Positions 12,486 to 24,204 of a DNA stretch of 64,000 nucleotides are shown in pieces. A program made the position numbers and the translations under genes. The notes under the pieces were generated by a model. That model saw only the letters and a list, made by a program, of their open reading frames with translations. It did no database searches and was not told the DNA's origin. Source of the DNA: Lunularia cruciata (taxonomy: Eukaryota; Streptophyta; Marchantiopsida; Lunulariales; Lunulariaceae); contig OX419756.1 in assembly GCA_948567375.1 (NCBI GenBank), positions 50,074,552 through 50,138,551 of the forward strand, given 5' to 3'. Within the stretch, counting starts at the first letter, position 1. Each line of letters begins with the position of its first letter.

Positions 12486-14149
12486 TTAGATTGGTGCCTT
12501 AGCCAATTGGTCCACCTTCACTTGTTATCCTAATGAGTATTCCATTGATACCTATACACATGTAGTTTTGGCTAGAATAAGCAATTTGACCTCATTCTTG
12601 GTGATCTTGGTAGCTTAGGAAGTAGGTAGACACTATTATTATGTCAAATGTCAAATGGTAGTAGAGTCAATCTGGTGTTGATTTATGAGATGGAAGATTT
12701 TTTTTAGACTTCTTGTGATTGGACCTCCTCCATTCTCTACTTCTTGCTTGTGCACCATGTTTGTGTGAGTGCCTTGACTTTAGAGTGTTGGTGCTTTAGT
12801 GTGCTCTTGATAGTGAGGCCGGAGTGATGACAAGTCAGACTATGGTGTTTCTCTTTGGTGAGGTAGGAAGTGATGACCTATAGACCATGAGAGTGCATGT
12901 TGTTATGGTAGGTTACAAGTCACCCTTTCCTCTAATGTCATTGTCATAGTTAGAGCTATATTAATTGATGGTGTTCAATTGGTGTTGGCACTTAGTGGTG
13001 GTCCTTGGGGGGAGCTTGTGGTGGTTACGGTTGCGGTTTGAGGTACATTGTCATAATAAAGTTCTTTGGGGATTCTAGAGGAGATAACACTACAATACAT
13101 AGTCGGTTTACCCAAAGTGGCACTTGGTATCAACTTGTATCTTAGATCCTAGTGAGGGAGTAGATTGACCGAGTTGTAGTTTGATCCAAGAGCTGATTCA
13201 GTTGATAGTGCACTTGGTGTGTCTGCACTATTGTTGTGGGACATGGATGAGATTTATGGAGCCTCCAAAGGCCCCAAGTGCTACTTTGGTATAGTGGGTA
13301 CCATTAAGTTGGATGATTTCATCTAGGAGTTTGATAGTTGGTGTGATTTGCAGCAGATATGATTTTGTTCACACCCTTCATGGAATGGAAGGGGTTGTTT
13401 TAGCACTTAAGGGTTCATCAATGGATGACGATCATGAGTTCAAGAGAGCTCACTTGGAGGAGATCAAGCTATAGAGGCAATATTGATCTCCAAACTATAT
13501 CTCTATCACTTCAAGCTTGGTTGCTAGGAATAGATCAGCAATACTTATGAGTTCTAGCTATAGTAGCATTGGTGGATCTAGTGGAGGTGCACCAATTGGA
13601 GATGTTGCTACTACAAGTGGAGGCACCACTACAAGTGGTGGTGTTGTATTGAGGTTTAACCCCATGGTGGAGTTCTTCTAGTGCTTGAGGCAAAACTACC
13701 ACGGAATGCAGATTGACAAGCTGAGGAGCTAGTGGAATGTTCGAGAGAGCCTATGTGAGGCATACACTTGCATGAGACAACTGATTAGTTTCACTCAAGG
13801 AGTTATTGAGACCATAGAAGTCCAATTTTGGTATGGGATCCTAGAAAAGGAGTTGTGATATAGAGTATGTGATGCTAAGTTGTTACATGCTACTTCACCT
13901 ACTTTGACAATGGTCTTTAGTTTGGCTAAGCATATTGAGCTCAACATGGTGGAGGAGAGAGTGGTGATATCTGAATTTGGTAAGATGACCTCATCCTCAA
14001 CTATGACTTCCTCTAGAGTGCAACAGAGTATACCATGCCATGTTGGCTTCCAAGGACAAAGTGGACAGCCTACATCCTAAGGAGCAAGTGGAGGGCTTAG
14101 TGTAGCTAGACCCTTACCTTCATTTTTAGGTCAGCCAACAAAGTGGTGG
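12486..14149 (+). pseudogene. Family B gypsy leader and gag, 5' fragment
   Basis: Aligns with 24691-26750 throughout: leader from GCCAATTGGTCCACCTTCACTTG, then a gag-like frame with DDHEFKRAHLEEIKL, SPNYISITSSLVARNRSA, a Gly/Ser/Thr-rich linker (SSGGAPIGDVATTSGGTTTS), YHGMQIDKLRS, CMRQLISFTQGVIE, VQFWYGILEKEL and ATSPTLTMVFSLAKHIELNM. This is the shape of a retroelement capsid. It breaks off at 14149, just before the expected zinc knuckle, where the minus-strand family A LTR begins. Stops are frequent. At 12598-12602 it keeps the empty TTGGT site that is filled by a solo LTR in the other family B copy. Confidence 0.7.
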
Positions 14150-14548
14150 TGGAAAAGACCAAGATCAAGGAGAGAAATAAGAGAATGGAAACTCACATTG
14201 GGACACTTGAATGAGGTAAAACTTCAAATGCCTAGCATGAGCTTTGGCTTTGGTATTTATAAGTAGCATACAAGGCCCTTGAGAAGCTTCTCAAGAAGCT
14301 TCTTTGAGCCATTTTCTTAGAGTGCAAGCCAAGTTAACTAGGAAGCTTCTCAAGAAGCTTCCTTCTAGAAGCCACCTACTTGGCATGCAAGGTAAGCTAG
14401 TTAGAAGCTTCTAGAAGCTTCCTACTTGGAGTGCAAATTAACTAGTCAAGAAGCTTCCTAGATGCTTTCAGAATATTCTAGGCTAATTTGGCTTATTCTC
14501 TACTTTGTTAGCCTTACTAACTACATCGCTAAACTCCATACTATTACA
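14150..14548 (-). repeat. 3' LTR, gypsy family A (minus strand)
   Basis: 399 bp. Read on the minus strand it starts TGTAATAGTATGGAGTTTAG and ends GGTCTTTTCCA, with the TATA box at 14254-14261. It borders a polypurine-like GGTGGGGGAATA tract on its internal side. Homologous to the LTRs at 824-1188 and 24801-25225. Confidence 0.85.
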
Positions 14549-16285
14549 TATTCCCCCACCGCTAGTTGGTGATGTCCTTGCCGCCATTGAAGCTTCAAAC
14601 TCTTGGATGGCCGTCTGTGCATTCTGGAGGTAAGAAAGAGGTTCCCATGTGGCATCATGAAGGGGATACCCTTTCCAAAGGACCTTGTACTCCGTATGTT
14701 AGCGCCGTCCTCATTGGATGTGGCAACGTGCAAGGATACAATCAACATCGTACTCCTCAGGATCATTGATAGGGATAGGGGGAGGAGGAGGTTGGACTTG
14801 AGAGGAGAAGGAAGAGGGGTTAGGAAGAAAGGGTTTCAACTTGGAAACATGAAAGATAGGATGGATGCGCATATGACAAGGCATGGCAAGTCGATAAGCA
14901 ACAAGAGAGACAATTTAGGTGACATCAAAAGGTCCTATCCAATTACGGGCAAGTTTACAAACTTGGGTATCAAGTGGAAGGGGTAGATCACTAGATGAAA
15001 GCATAACTTTATCACCAACTTCAAAGGTGAGATCACGATGATGGTGGTCCGCATATTGTTTTTGACAATTTTGTGCAACAAGGAGGTGAGATTTGGCTTG
15101 TTGGAGAGATTTGGATATGGTGGTCAAGAAGGTTGAAGTATGAGGGACTTGAGATGGAGGAGGAGAAAGAAGAGAATCTAAGACAAGCAGATCTTGGCCA
15201 AAATTGAGAAAGAATGGAGAGAATCAGTGCTTGCATGTTTAGAATTGTTGTCTGCAAACTCCGCAGCTGCAAGACATTCATCCCAATTGGTATGGTGAAT
15301 GTTGACGAAGGCTCAAAGCATATCTTCCAAGGTGCAATTTGCACATTCAGTTTGTCCATCAGTTGAGGATGATAGGCTGTGGACAAAGCAAGCTTGGTGC
15401 CAAGTATCTGGAAGAGGGCTTGCCAAAACTTTCCGGTGAAGCAAGGATCATGGTCGGAGATGAGTACATGTGGCATCCCATGATGTTTGAATACATTATT
15501 AAAGTAGAGTTGTGCCAAGGTTGGAGCATCTATAGTATCAACCGTTGGTGCCAAATGGATTTTCTTACTAAGCTTATCCACAAACACCACAATTGTTGCG
15601 TGACCTTGTTGTGTATTGGGCAAGGAGGTGATGAGATCTAAGCTCACATGTTCCCAATGAGTAGTTGGAATGGGAAGTGGCTCAAGGAGTCTACTCAGCT
15701 TCTAGTTACTAGCCTTGTTGCGTTGAAACTCTCACATGATCAGACAAACTCCCAAACATCTTGCGTCATGTTGGGCCACCACCATTGGCATTGGAGGGTA
15801 CCCAAGGTCTTGTCTACCCCCATGTGACCAGCTATTGGTAAATCATGGGCTTCTTGAAGGTGCACAAGTTGGAGATCACCTTTGGCTGGAACATAGATCC
15901 GGTCCGCATGGAATTAAGGCCTTCCTTGAAGGAGAAGGTGTTTTATTCCTTGTCATGTGTTGTCAAACAACCATGTACCATTTGGAAGAAGGGATGTTGT
16001 TGTAGAGTTGACTGAAACTTGTTATGGACCTTGGGGTCAATTGCCACCATCGTAATTGCCACCGTGATGAGAGGAAGAGACTTCAAATCAGGTCGTCGTG
16101 ATAGAGCATCAAGGATGACATGGAATCAACCTGGTTTCTACTCAATGTCAAACAATTAGAGTTGCTTTTCCCATCAATGATGTCAACTCTTCATGTTTTC
16201 CAAGTGTAAGGTTTGCAACAATGGCTTGTGATCCGTTTGCATGACCACTTGCTTCCCCAAGCGGTAATGCCTCCATAAAAGAAGA
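14549..16285 (-). pseudogene. Gypsy family A RNase H-integrase remnant, 5'-truncated
   Basis: In minus-strand order: end of RNase H (RLGKQVVMQTDHKPLLQTLHLENM, then LDALSRRPDLKSLPLITVAI), a decayed HHCC zinc-binding region, and an integrase core that is open from 15647 to 15033 (SLDLITSLP, TIVVFVDKLSKK, FNNVFKHHGMPHVLISDHDP, FTGKFWQALFQILGTKLALS, TAYHPQ). The first two catalytic Asp of DD35E are visible. The C-terminal region follows (VGDKVMLSSSDLPLPLDTQV). Reverse transcriptase, gag and the 5' LTR are missing beyond about 16285. The integrase keeps a stretch that is deleted in the 19.4-kb copy. Confidence 0.85.
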
Positions 16286-16289
16286 AGTG

Positions 16290-17035
16290 TCCTTACTCAT
16301 TCTTCATGAAAAAAAAACAAAATTAATAAAAAATTGCAAAAAATCAAAAAACATAGCACCACAATAATGAAAAAGTAGGAATTTTATGTTGCCTTCTACA
16401 AAGTAGCCCAAAACTAGAAAGAAAAATGCACAAGAGAAAGGATCATTCATAATGAGCTCAAATGAAGATGTATAGCTATTGAAGATAAGTTGAACCATCA
16501 ATGTTCCTATTATGCAAGAATGGATCTTTTATTTGGCACAAGAGCCAATGTTTCACTCTTGTGAGTCAAAGTTGGAATTCTCAAATATGGTCAAAGATGA
16601 AGAAATTGGATCAAGATCTTGGGTTTCATTGGGTGATCATTTGGGTATTGTGCAAAGCAACCACTTGAGTATTATGTAGAGGAGATAATCGGGTGCAAGA
16701 ACTATCTACCAACCAATATTGCATTCCCAAGTATTTTCAATTCCTAGCACCCAAGAGTTATTTTTTTATGTACCAACTTAACATGGAACAAGTATAGAGG
16801 AATGCTATGTGCTTGTGCAAGAGGAGGAGAGTCAAACATCATCCAAAGGAAAATTCACCCCTCAACCAACTTCATCTACCAAAGGGGAATCTTGATCACA
16901 AGAAGGAGGTTGAGAAAGAGAAGAGCAAGAGGATGAAAAAGAAGGAGAGGAGGGAATGAATCATGAAAGAGAAGAAAATATTCTTACAAAACCTTCTTCT
17001 TTAATGGTTGTTGCCTTTGCATAGGATCTTTTAAA
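16290..17035. other. Intergenic sequence, no clear gene
   Basis: An A-rich start (16308-16345) next to the truncation point, then sequence with a glutamate-rich reading (EREEQEDEKEGEEG near 16910) that may belong with the following fragment. Nothing else is supported. Confidence 0.35.
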
Positions 17036-17039
17036 TGTT

Positions 17040-17290
17040 ACAAAATCAAAAAGTGAATTGGTGGAAGATCAAGAAAGCGTAAGTTGGCTAAAATTGAAGC
17101 ATACAAGATGGCCAAAATGGAAAATTTATGCTTGAAAAGTGAAGTTGAATATAGTTTATTGATTTCCAAGTTAGAGAAGAGGAGAATCAAAGAGAAGAAT
17201 GCCAAATCCAAAAGGTATCATTCTACAATCTTAGAATTAGCAAAAGTATACTCTTGCACATAGGTAATACAAGAGTTGAGAGTGTAGTAA
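17040..17290 (+). pseudogene. Coiled-coil coding remnant
   Basis: The plus strand reads RKRKLAKIEAYKMAKMENLC, then SEVEYSLLISKLEKRRIKEK and YHSTILELAKVYSC with one stop near the end. The heptad-like Leu/Ile spacing and high Lys/Glu content suggest a coiled coil. A Glu-rich reading in another frame just upstream suggests a frameshifted longer ORF. No start codon, no domain I can name; possibly a retroelement structural gene. Confidence 0.3.
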
Positions 17291-17335
17291 TGATCTAAAT
17301 TTTCTTGATTACACAATAGGTAAATTCAAGAAAAA

Positions 17336-17366
17336 GTGATTAGTGAGTGATTAGTGAGTGATTAGT
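17336..17366 (+). repeat. Short tandem repeat, GTGATTAGTGA type
   Basis: About three consecutive copies of an 11-bp GTGATTAGTGA-like unit. Confidence 0.7.
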
Positions 17367-19371
17367 GTGATAGAAGAGTGGATCATGCATAGTGTATGCT
17401 ACTTAGATTGAAGAGTGGAGGTTACATGTTTTGTGATTGGCTTAGATTGTATAATCTACTAAGAGTGGAGAGTGAATATTCTCCTATTGTGTGATTGGTT
17501 TGTTTCTCTATAGTGCATTCTAGTTATTCTATATGTTCTATGGAAAGCTAAATTGACTTATATCTTACTAACATGATTTCTTTCTCATATAATGTCAATT
17601 GTAGTATGTCAATTGTCTCATACTAATATGTCAACCATCTCATGTTGTATCAATTGTAATATGTCATCTGTCTCTCTTAAAGTACACTACCCAAATTGTC
17701 TCTCTCAAAATAAACTATCTAGTGTTTCAAATAAACTATTGCTCTCAAAGGACACTAATGTTGGGTAAATAAGTATGACACAAAAAATTTCTTAGGATAA
17801 ATTTTTTTCTGCATTGTTGCTTTGGTTTTGCCATACATACCAAGTGGCATTGGGGATTTTTTATGTTATTGCTATGGTTTTGCTTGTGAACTTTGAGTTG
17901 CACTAGGTTTTCTGCATGGTTGCTTTGGTTTTACCACACAATTTGAGTTATGTTATGGTTTTGCTTGACAAAAAAACTCATTGGGGTTCTTTTTTTGCCC
18001 AAAGAGCTCATTGGAGTTTCATTGGGGTGTTGGAGGGGTTTTGTTTGACCCAAATAGCTTGCTAGGGTCTCACTTGTTTTTCACTTGAGCTAAATAGCTT
18101 GCTCAATTATTGCTAGTTATTTGCAATGGTCATAGTGAGGTTCCATTGAGGTTTTGTTGCTTGAATTTTTCCAAGATGGAGTCTTGGTAGTAATATTGGC
18201 AGTCTTTATTAGTACTTGATAATTTAGTGAAATTTCCAATTTTTTCAAAAGCAATATCAATATTTGCAAAAGGACACAAGAATTAATAAAATAGGATACA
18301 ATAGACAATGTAAATTTCACATAAGGCACTATGTCATTAAAGCAAAGCACCATATATTCTATTGTTTCAGAATGAAGAATATAGACGGGAGTGTAAGAAT
18401 GTAAATATGTAAATATAAAGAATAAATACAACTGAATATTTGTGTATAAATGTGCAAGACTGAAGAAGTAATCCTTAGGACAAAATCTTATCCTATACAA
18501 TAGGAAGATGAATGGTAATTAGAGGAGGAAAAGGGTCAATCATAGCTGGTGAATAACATATAGAGGAGCAAAGTCCATGTCTCACTCACTTATATCTCAT
18601 GACTCTTGTGGAAGGCACTCTATTTTAAGATGATCCAATGTATCATCAATGTGCCTAATGACGGGCCTTTAAATATACACTAGATTATCTCCATAGAAGA
18701 TCCCACTTCCCATCATGCATAGGAGGGTCTTGAATGTAGCTACTAACCCTCATATGGATCCACAATATACTCCATAAGATGCCTTGAAGTCCACTTCTCA
18801 ATAAAGAACTCAATAGCTGACTATGTATCAACTTTAAATATATCCAAGGGAGCTATCAAGGAGTAGCATGACAAGGAAGGGTAATTTAATGCACTAGAAT
18901 GGAAGGGAGTAAATGGAAATAGATGGATATTCCCATGAAGATGGTTCCTACAATAGTGTAAGAATGCACTATGAACTCTTAAAATATCTTACAAAGAGAG
19001 ACCTAATGCTATAAATGTATATTGTGAATATATACATTGCTACACAATGTATATCAAAATCATACACTATAGAAGCACAACTCATATAAAAGTTATACAC
19101 AAACTTTAAAGTAACACAAAGTGCCACTTCTTTGATGTAATCAATTTAGTTCACACTCAACTTCGATAAAAAATCAATCACTCAACTCAAGTAAATGCCA
19201 ATAATGAGCAGTAATTACACTATCAAGTGACACCTACTCTAGTTGAGAGAGTCCATGTGATGCTTGCCGGCCTTTGTCCACCATAGCCAAGAACTCAAAG
19301 GCTCAACATCAAAGAAGTGAACTCTTTGGAGCTACATTTCAAAGGTATACCTCCCAAGATCAACCTAGCAT
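17367..19371. other. Intergenic sequence with degenerate word repeats
   Basis: Between about 17800 and 18080 words such as TTGGTTTTGC, CATTGGGGTT and AAATAGCTTGCT recur irregularly, like an old tandem array. The rest, up to the family A LTR, shows no coding content. Confidence 0.4.
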
Positions 19372-19887
19372 TGCAACTATAATAATATGGAGTCTATGGA
19401 TGAGTTAGTCAAAACTCAAGAAGTAACAAATAGGCCAAAGTAGCCAAGAATTATAAAAATATTCTAGAAGCATCTAGGAAGCTTCTTGGTACCTTCCAAG
19501 TATTGGATAATGTGTATGCCAAGTGGCAACTTCTAGGAGGAAGCTTCTTGGGAAGCATTCTGGCTAGCTTAGCTTATATGCCAAGAAGGTGGCTTCTAGA
19601 AAGAAACTTTTTGGGATGTTTCCCAACAAGCTTAGCTTGCACACCAAGTAGGCGGCTTTTAGGAGGAAGCTTCTTGGGAAGCGTCTTGAATAATTTAGCT
19701 TGCAAGAGGAAGAAGAGTGCAGATTTTTGGAAGGTTCTTGAAAAGCTTCTCAAGAGCCTTGTATGTTCCCTATAAATACAAAAGTCAAAGCTCATGCTAG
19801 TCATTAATAGTTTCCCTCATTCAAGAGGCCAATGTGATCTTTCATTCCAATCTTCTATACTCCTATTTCTCTCCTTGGTCTGTTACA
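19372..19887 (+). repeat. 5' LTR, gypsy family A
   Basis: About 516 bp, ending GGTCTGTTACA. TATA box at 19771-19778. Contains three consecutive units of about 63 bp (from about 19515 to 19705), each with a GGAAGCTTCTTGGGAAGC-like palindromic core followed by a TTAGCTTGCA-like tail. It is longer than the sister LTRs because it has more units. An open frame across the units (19503-19775) is a by-product of the period being a multiple of three. Confidence 0.75.
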
Positions 19888-19888
19888 T

Positions 19889-19900
19889 TGGTATCAAAGC
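19889..19900 (+). promoter_or_regulatory. Primer-binding site, initiator tRNA-Met type
   Basis: TGGTATCAAAGC lies one base after the 5' LTR. It differs at one position from TGGTATCAGAGC, the widespread plant retrotransposon primer site complementary to the 3' end of initiator tRNA-Met. It fixes the element's orientation and the LTR edge. Confidence 0.85.
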
Positions 19901-20159
19901 ATGAATGAGATGGATAGAATTTATAGATAACCAAATCTATTTTCCCAAAAACATTAGGATTTTCATATCCATGTACTATCCAAGTATCATTTCACATAGT
20001 TCATCATCTCACGCCATGGACAATTGTTTTTGTATGAGATCACCTTGTTTGATGAACCTTTGATACTTTTGATTGTAACTTACAAAGAACGGTGGACTCA
20101 TTGCATCTACATGCTAATTTAGATAGTTGTAGGTAGTTTGATAGAGAACTAGCCATTGT

Positions 20160-20700
20160 GGTAATGTCCAAAGTTATCATTGTTATCCAACAACAAATAG
20201 AACACCTTACTCAATTGTTGGAAGAAAGAGATCATCAATAACAAGAGCAAGTAGAGAGAGCACCATTTTGAGAAGGAGAAGAGGAAATATAATTTCCAAA
20301 GCCTAAGGTATTTAAAGTCAAGAATCTCCCAAGTGCAATGGAGAATTTTGTGTTTGAGTATGAACACTTTGAAAGCTATAAATCTTCAAGATGAACAAAC
20401 ATAGATTCTATTGGCTTTGAGCCAATTGGATGGAGTGGCAAAATCATAGTGATAATTCTGAGTGGGGCAAGCTAAATGGAATTTTTTGTGCCAATCTTGA
20501 CATGAAAATAATTTCAAAAATGCAATAATTAGGAGATTCCAAGCTATAAATGATGCAGAGGCTACATGAGATAGATTGGCAAAATTGAAATTGATTGGTT
20601 CAGTGAGAAGCTATATCACACAATTCCAAAACAACATAATGAAATTTCTAAATATAATAAAAGATGAATCAAATAGTCTATAAGTTTTTAGATGTGTTTT
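20160..20700 (+). pseudogene. Gag remnant of family A element
   Basis: Translation shows SKVIIVIQQQIEHLTQLLEE, a polar Gln/Glu stretch, then FPKPKVFKVKNLPSAMENF and scattered capsid-like pieces, with many stops and frameshifts. The N-terminal coiled-coil-like segment followed by a PKP...P motif is common in plant gypsy Gag. No zinc knuckle found. Confidence 0.5.
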
Positions 20701-20719
20701 TGGATGTTCTACCAAATGG

Positions 20720-21520
20720 ATTACCCTCTGATTGTGGTATGCCCTTCAAGATTGAGTTATTGCCAAGAAGTACTGTAATGAGTAGACCTATCTATTAGCT
20801 CTCACCAAAGGAGTTGGTTGAGCTGCAAGTAACACTGTTAGAGTTGTTGGAGAAGGATTTCATATGACATAGTATAGCTCCTTGGGGAGTATTGGTAATA
20901 TTTTTTCTAAGGAAGGATAGAGGACTTTGCTTCTATATTGATTATTATGACCTCAATAAACAAACTATGAAGAATGCATATTGCTTACCTCAAATTGATG
21001 ACTTGTTTGATCAATTGAGTGGTGCACAATACTTCTCCAAGTTGGATCCCCAAAGCAGCTATTGGTAGATTCTCATTGATAGAGAAGATGTACAAAAGAT
21101 TGCCTTTCACACAAGGTATATGCATTTTGAGTGCAGAGTTTTGCCTTTTGGGCTCACTAATGCTCTAGTAGTCTTCATGGATCATCCACCTTCCAATGCT
21201 CTAGCATTGTGTGTTAGATGAGCTATTGGATTTGTACGTGATTGTGTTCTTGGATGACATTTTAATCTATAGCAAGACAAAGGTAGAACATGCAAATCAC
21301 ATGTAAGAAGTCCTAAGGCAACTATGTTAATAGAAGTTTTATTATAAGAAGTCAAAGTGTGCCTCTTGCCAAAAGGAAGTTAGCTTCTTGGGTCACAAGT
21401 TCCCATTGAAGGAGATCAAGATAAAAGAGGAGAAAATCAAGGCTATTATTGATTGGCCTACTCCAAAGGATGCTACAAAAGTATGAGCATTTAATGGATT
21501 GGCAAGTTTTTACCAATAGT
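20720..21520 (+). pseudogene. Reverse transcriptase of family A element
   Basis: Readable RT blocks: LSPKELVELQVTLLELLEKD, APWGVLVIFFLRKD, CFYIDYYDLNKQTMKNAY, LPQIDDLFDQLSGAQYFSKL, a degraded VLPFGLTNA block, and VIVFLDDILIYSKT with the catalytic Asp-Asp pair (about 21238-21280). Stops occur at Trp and Gln positions, and there is a frameshift near 21190. Confidence 0.85.
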
Positions 21521-21589
21521 TCATCCACTACTATATTTATGTGGCCGCACCATTGGCCAACCTCTTGAGAAATAACTCAAGCTTTCAAT

Positions 21590-22040
21590 TTGGACCACCA
21601 AGCTGAAACATCCCAAAAGCTGAAACATATGGTATCTTCATGCCATATTCTTCAACCATATGATCCTCAACTACTTTGTGTGGTTGATTTCGATGCTTCT
21701 AACTTTGCAATTGGAGTCATGTTGCAGCAAGAATTCCCATATGGGTTACATCCTATTGCCTTTGTATCTCACCAACTAAATATAGCAAAAAGGAACTACT
21801 TTGCTTGAGATTGGGAATAACTAGCAATGGTATATGCCACCAAGGTGTGGATGCACTATCTCTTTAGGAAGCAAGTGATCATGAAAATTGATCACAAGTC
21901 CTTGTTGTAGACATTATATTTGGAACACATGAATAGTATATATCATTGATGAGAGAAACAACTACAATTTTTTGATATCAAACTTGAGAATAAACCTAGT
22001 CGGTTCTATGTCGTCCCTGATGTCCTATCAAAATGACCTG
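21590..22040 (+). pseudogene. RNase H of family A element
   Basis: Contains LCVVDFDASNFAIGVMLQQE, IAFVSHQLNIAKRNY, AMVYATKVWMHYLFRKQV and a DHKSL-like block, which match the RNase HI fold of gypsy Pol. The tether towards integrase follows (DLKSLPLIMAAITMVSID). Confidence 0.8.
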
Positions 22041-22239
22041 ATTTGAAGTCTCTTCCTCTCATTATGGCAGCAATTACAATGGTATCAATTGACTCCAAAG
22101 TCCATTTCAAGTTCAAGACAACTTTACAACATGATCTTTTCTTTCAAATGGTACAAGGTCATCTTGCAGCATGCAACAAAGAGTACAACACCTACTCCTT
22201 CAAGGAAGGCCTTCTAATTTATGAGAATTGGATCTAAGT

Positions 22240-23013
22240 TCCAGCCAAGGGTGATCTCCAACTTATGCGCATCCAAGAAGCTCATGAATTACCAAACATT
22301 GGCCACATGGGTGTGGACAAGACCTTGGATAGCCTCCAATGCCAATGGTGGTGGCCCAACATGGCACAAGATGTTCAAGAGCTTGTTTGATGTTGTGAGA
22401 GTTGCCTATGCAACAAGGCTAGCAACCAAAAATTGAGTGGACTCCTTCAACCACCCCCTATTTCTCTACTCATTGGGCTACCTAAACACGTGAGCTTAGA
22501 TCTCATCACATCCTTGCTCAAGTTAAAGCAAGGTCACACAACAATCATGGTGTTTATGGAAAAGCTTAGTAAGCAATCCATTTGGCACTGTGTACTCATC
22601 TCTAATAGTGATCCTCAATTCACTAGGAAATTTTGGCAATCACTCGTTCAGATGCTTGGCACCAAGCTTGCTTTGTCCACGGCCTGTCATCCTAAATTGA
22701 TGGACAAACTAAACATGCAAATTGCACCTTGGAAGATATATTTTTTGTCTTTATCAACACTCACCATACTAATTAGGATGAATGTCTAACAATTGCTGAG
22801 TTTGCATATAATAATTGCAAATAGGTAAGCACTAGATTCTCTCCTTTCTTCCTTAATTTTGGCTAAGATCTATTTGTCTAGATTCACTTCTTGCTCCTCC
22901 TCCATCTCATGGCGCTCATACTTCCACCTTCTTGACCACCATATCCCATTCTCTCCAAGATGCCAAAACTCATCTCATTGTTGCTCAAAATTATCAAAAA
23001 CAATATGTAGACA
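22240..23013 (+). pseudogene. Integrase (zinc-binding and core) of family A element
   Basis: A HHCC region (IQEAHELPNIGHMGVDKTL, WWPNMAQDVQEL, CCESCLCNKAS) precedes the core (SLDLITSLLKLKQGHTTIMV, VLISNSDPQFTRKFWQSLVQ, LGTKLALSTACHPKLMDKLN). Compared with the minus-strand copy at 15033-15647, roughly 25 codons between the first and second catalytic Asp are missing, which would destroy the fold. The C-terminal part resumes after the solo LTR. Confidence 0.8.
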
Positions 23014-23701
23014 TGTAACACCCATTTGTACAGGTGTGTGGTATTGTGATATTTAGCTTAGTATTATAAGTACTTGAGAGGTATTATTTATATAGAAATA
23101 AAGGATGGTTCTATATTAGTCATGATTAGCTAAATTTAGTCATAGTTAAGATATAGGGGACCTTACTTTAGAGGAAGTGGAAAAGATGAGCATCACTATT
23201 TTGGAATCTAGTGTGTTGACTTGGTATTATTCCTAGTGTTTGGCTTTGAGGAAAGAGTTGAGAACTCTAGGGCCCACAAGTCTTTTTGTTTTGGATTCTT
23301 CTATAGTCCAAGGATAGCCCATGTGAAGGAATCTTTGACTTAGTGGTTGGGTCAAGATAAGATCACATGCTAGAGGAATATGCCTATGTGAATGGATATT
23401 CCTTTCTACTTTTTGACTTGACTTGACTTTTAGTCTAGTAACTTGAGGTACTACGGTGCTTAGTAACTTTGCTACGTAACTATTTCACAAGTATATAAAC
23501 AAGGGGTGAGGAGGTACTAATCATCCTTTCATTTGCAACTATCTCTCTCTCATTGAGTTCTCTAGTGAGCAATGTCTTGAGTCTTGGAGTGTTAGCCTTG
23601 GAGGAGTATGATTGAGTTGGGGTTCCGTGCCTTCTTAGTCCATGGTGCGCTACCATAATAGCCATCAGAGGTTCATCTTGAGTGAGAGACATGCCGGCTC
23701 A
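23014..23701 (+). repeat. Solo LTR, family C, inside the integrase
   Basis: 688 bp, TGTAACACCCATTTG...GCCGGCTCA, flanked by exact TAGAC duplications at 23008-23012 and 23702-23706 (one extra A sits between the left duplication and the TG). Removing it rejoins the integrase text that is continuous in the other family A copies. A promoter-like TATATAAAC lies near 23493. A reverse, more decayed relative lies at 31550-31973. Confidence 0.9.
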
Positions 23702-23706
23702 TAGAC

Positions 23707-24180
23707 CACCATCATTGTGATCTCACCTTTCAAGGTGATAAGGTCATTCTTTCATCTAGTAACCTATCACTCTCACTTGATACCTTAGTATGTAAACTTG
23801 CTCCTAATTAGATAAGATCCTTTGATGTCACCCAAATTATTTATCCTATGGCTTATCAATTTTCCTTGCTTTGCCATATATGCATCTACCTTGTCTTTCA
23901 TATTTCCAACTTGAAACCCTTTGTTCCTAATCCATCTTCTTTTTCCTCTTGTGTCCAACCTCCTCATCTTCCTCTTATCCCTATCAATGATCATGAGGAG
24001 TATGAAGTTGATCATATCCTTGCACATCATCATATTCAATGAGGCCGTCGACAATATATAGAGTACAAAGTCCTGTGGAGAGGGTATCCTTTTCATGATG
24101 CCACTTGGGAGCCTCTTTCTCTTCTCCAAAATGCACAAATGGCCATCTAGGAGTTTAAAGCTTCAACGGTGAGGAGGACA
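23707..24180 (+). pseudogene. Integrase C-terminal region of family A element
   Basis: Continues from before the solo LTR: LSLDTLVCKLAPN-like text, DPLMSPKL-like decay, then FHISNLKPFVPNPSSFSS, NDHEEYEVDHILAHH and LWRGYPFHDATWEPLSLLQN, the last being the WEP..L signature seen near the ends of chromodomains. Interrupted by stops; followed by the polypurine-like TTGGTGGTGGAATA and the 3' LTR. Confidence 0.7.
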
Positions 24181-24204
24181 TCACAAACTATTGGTGGTGG
24201 AATA

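Noticed and set aside
19503-19775. Open frame of 90 codons with repeated LLGGSFLGS text
   Set aside because: It lies wholly in the family A LTR; the repetition comes from ~63-bp units whose length is a multiple of three.
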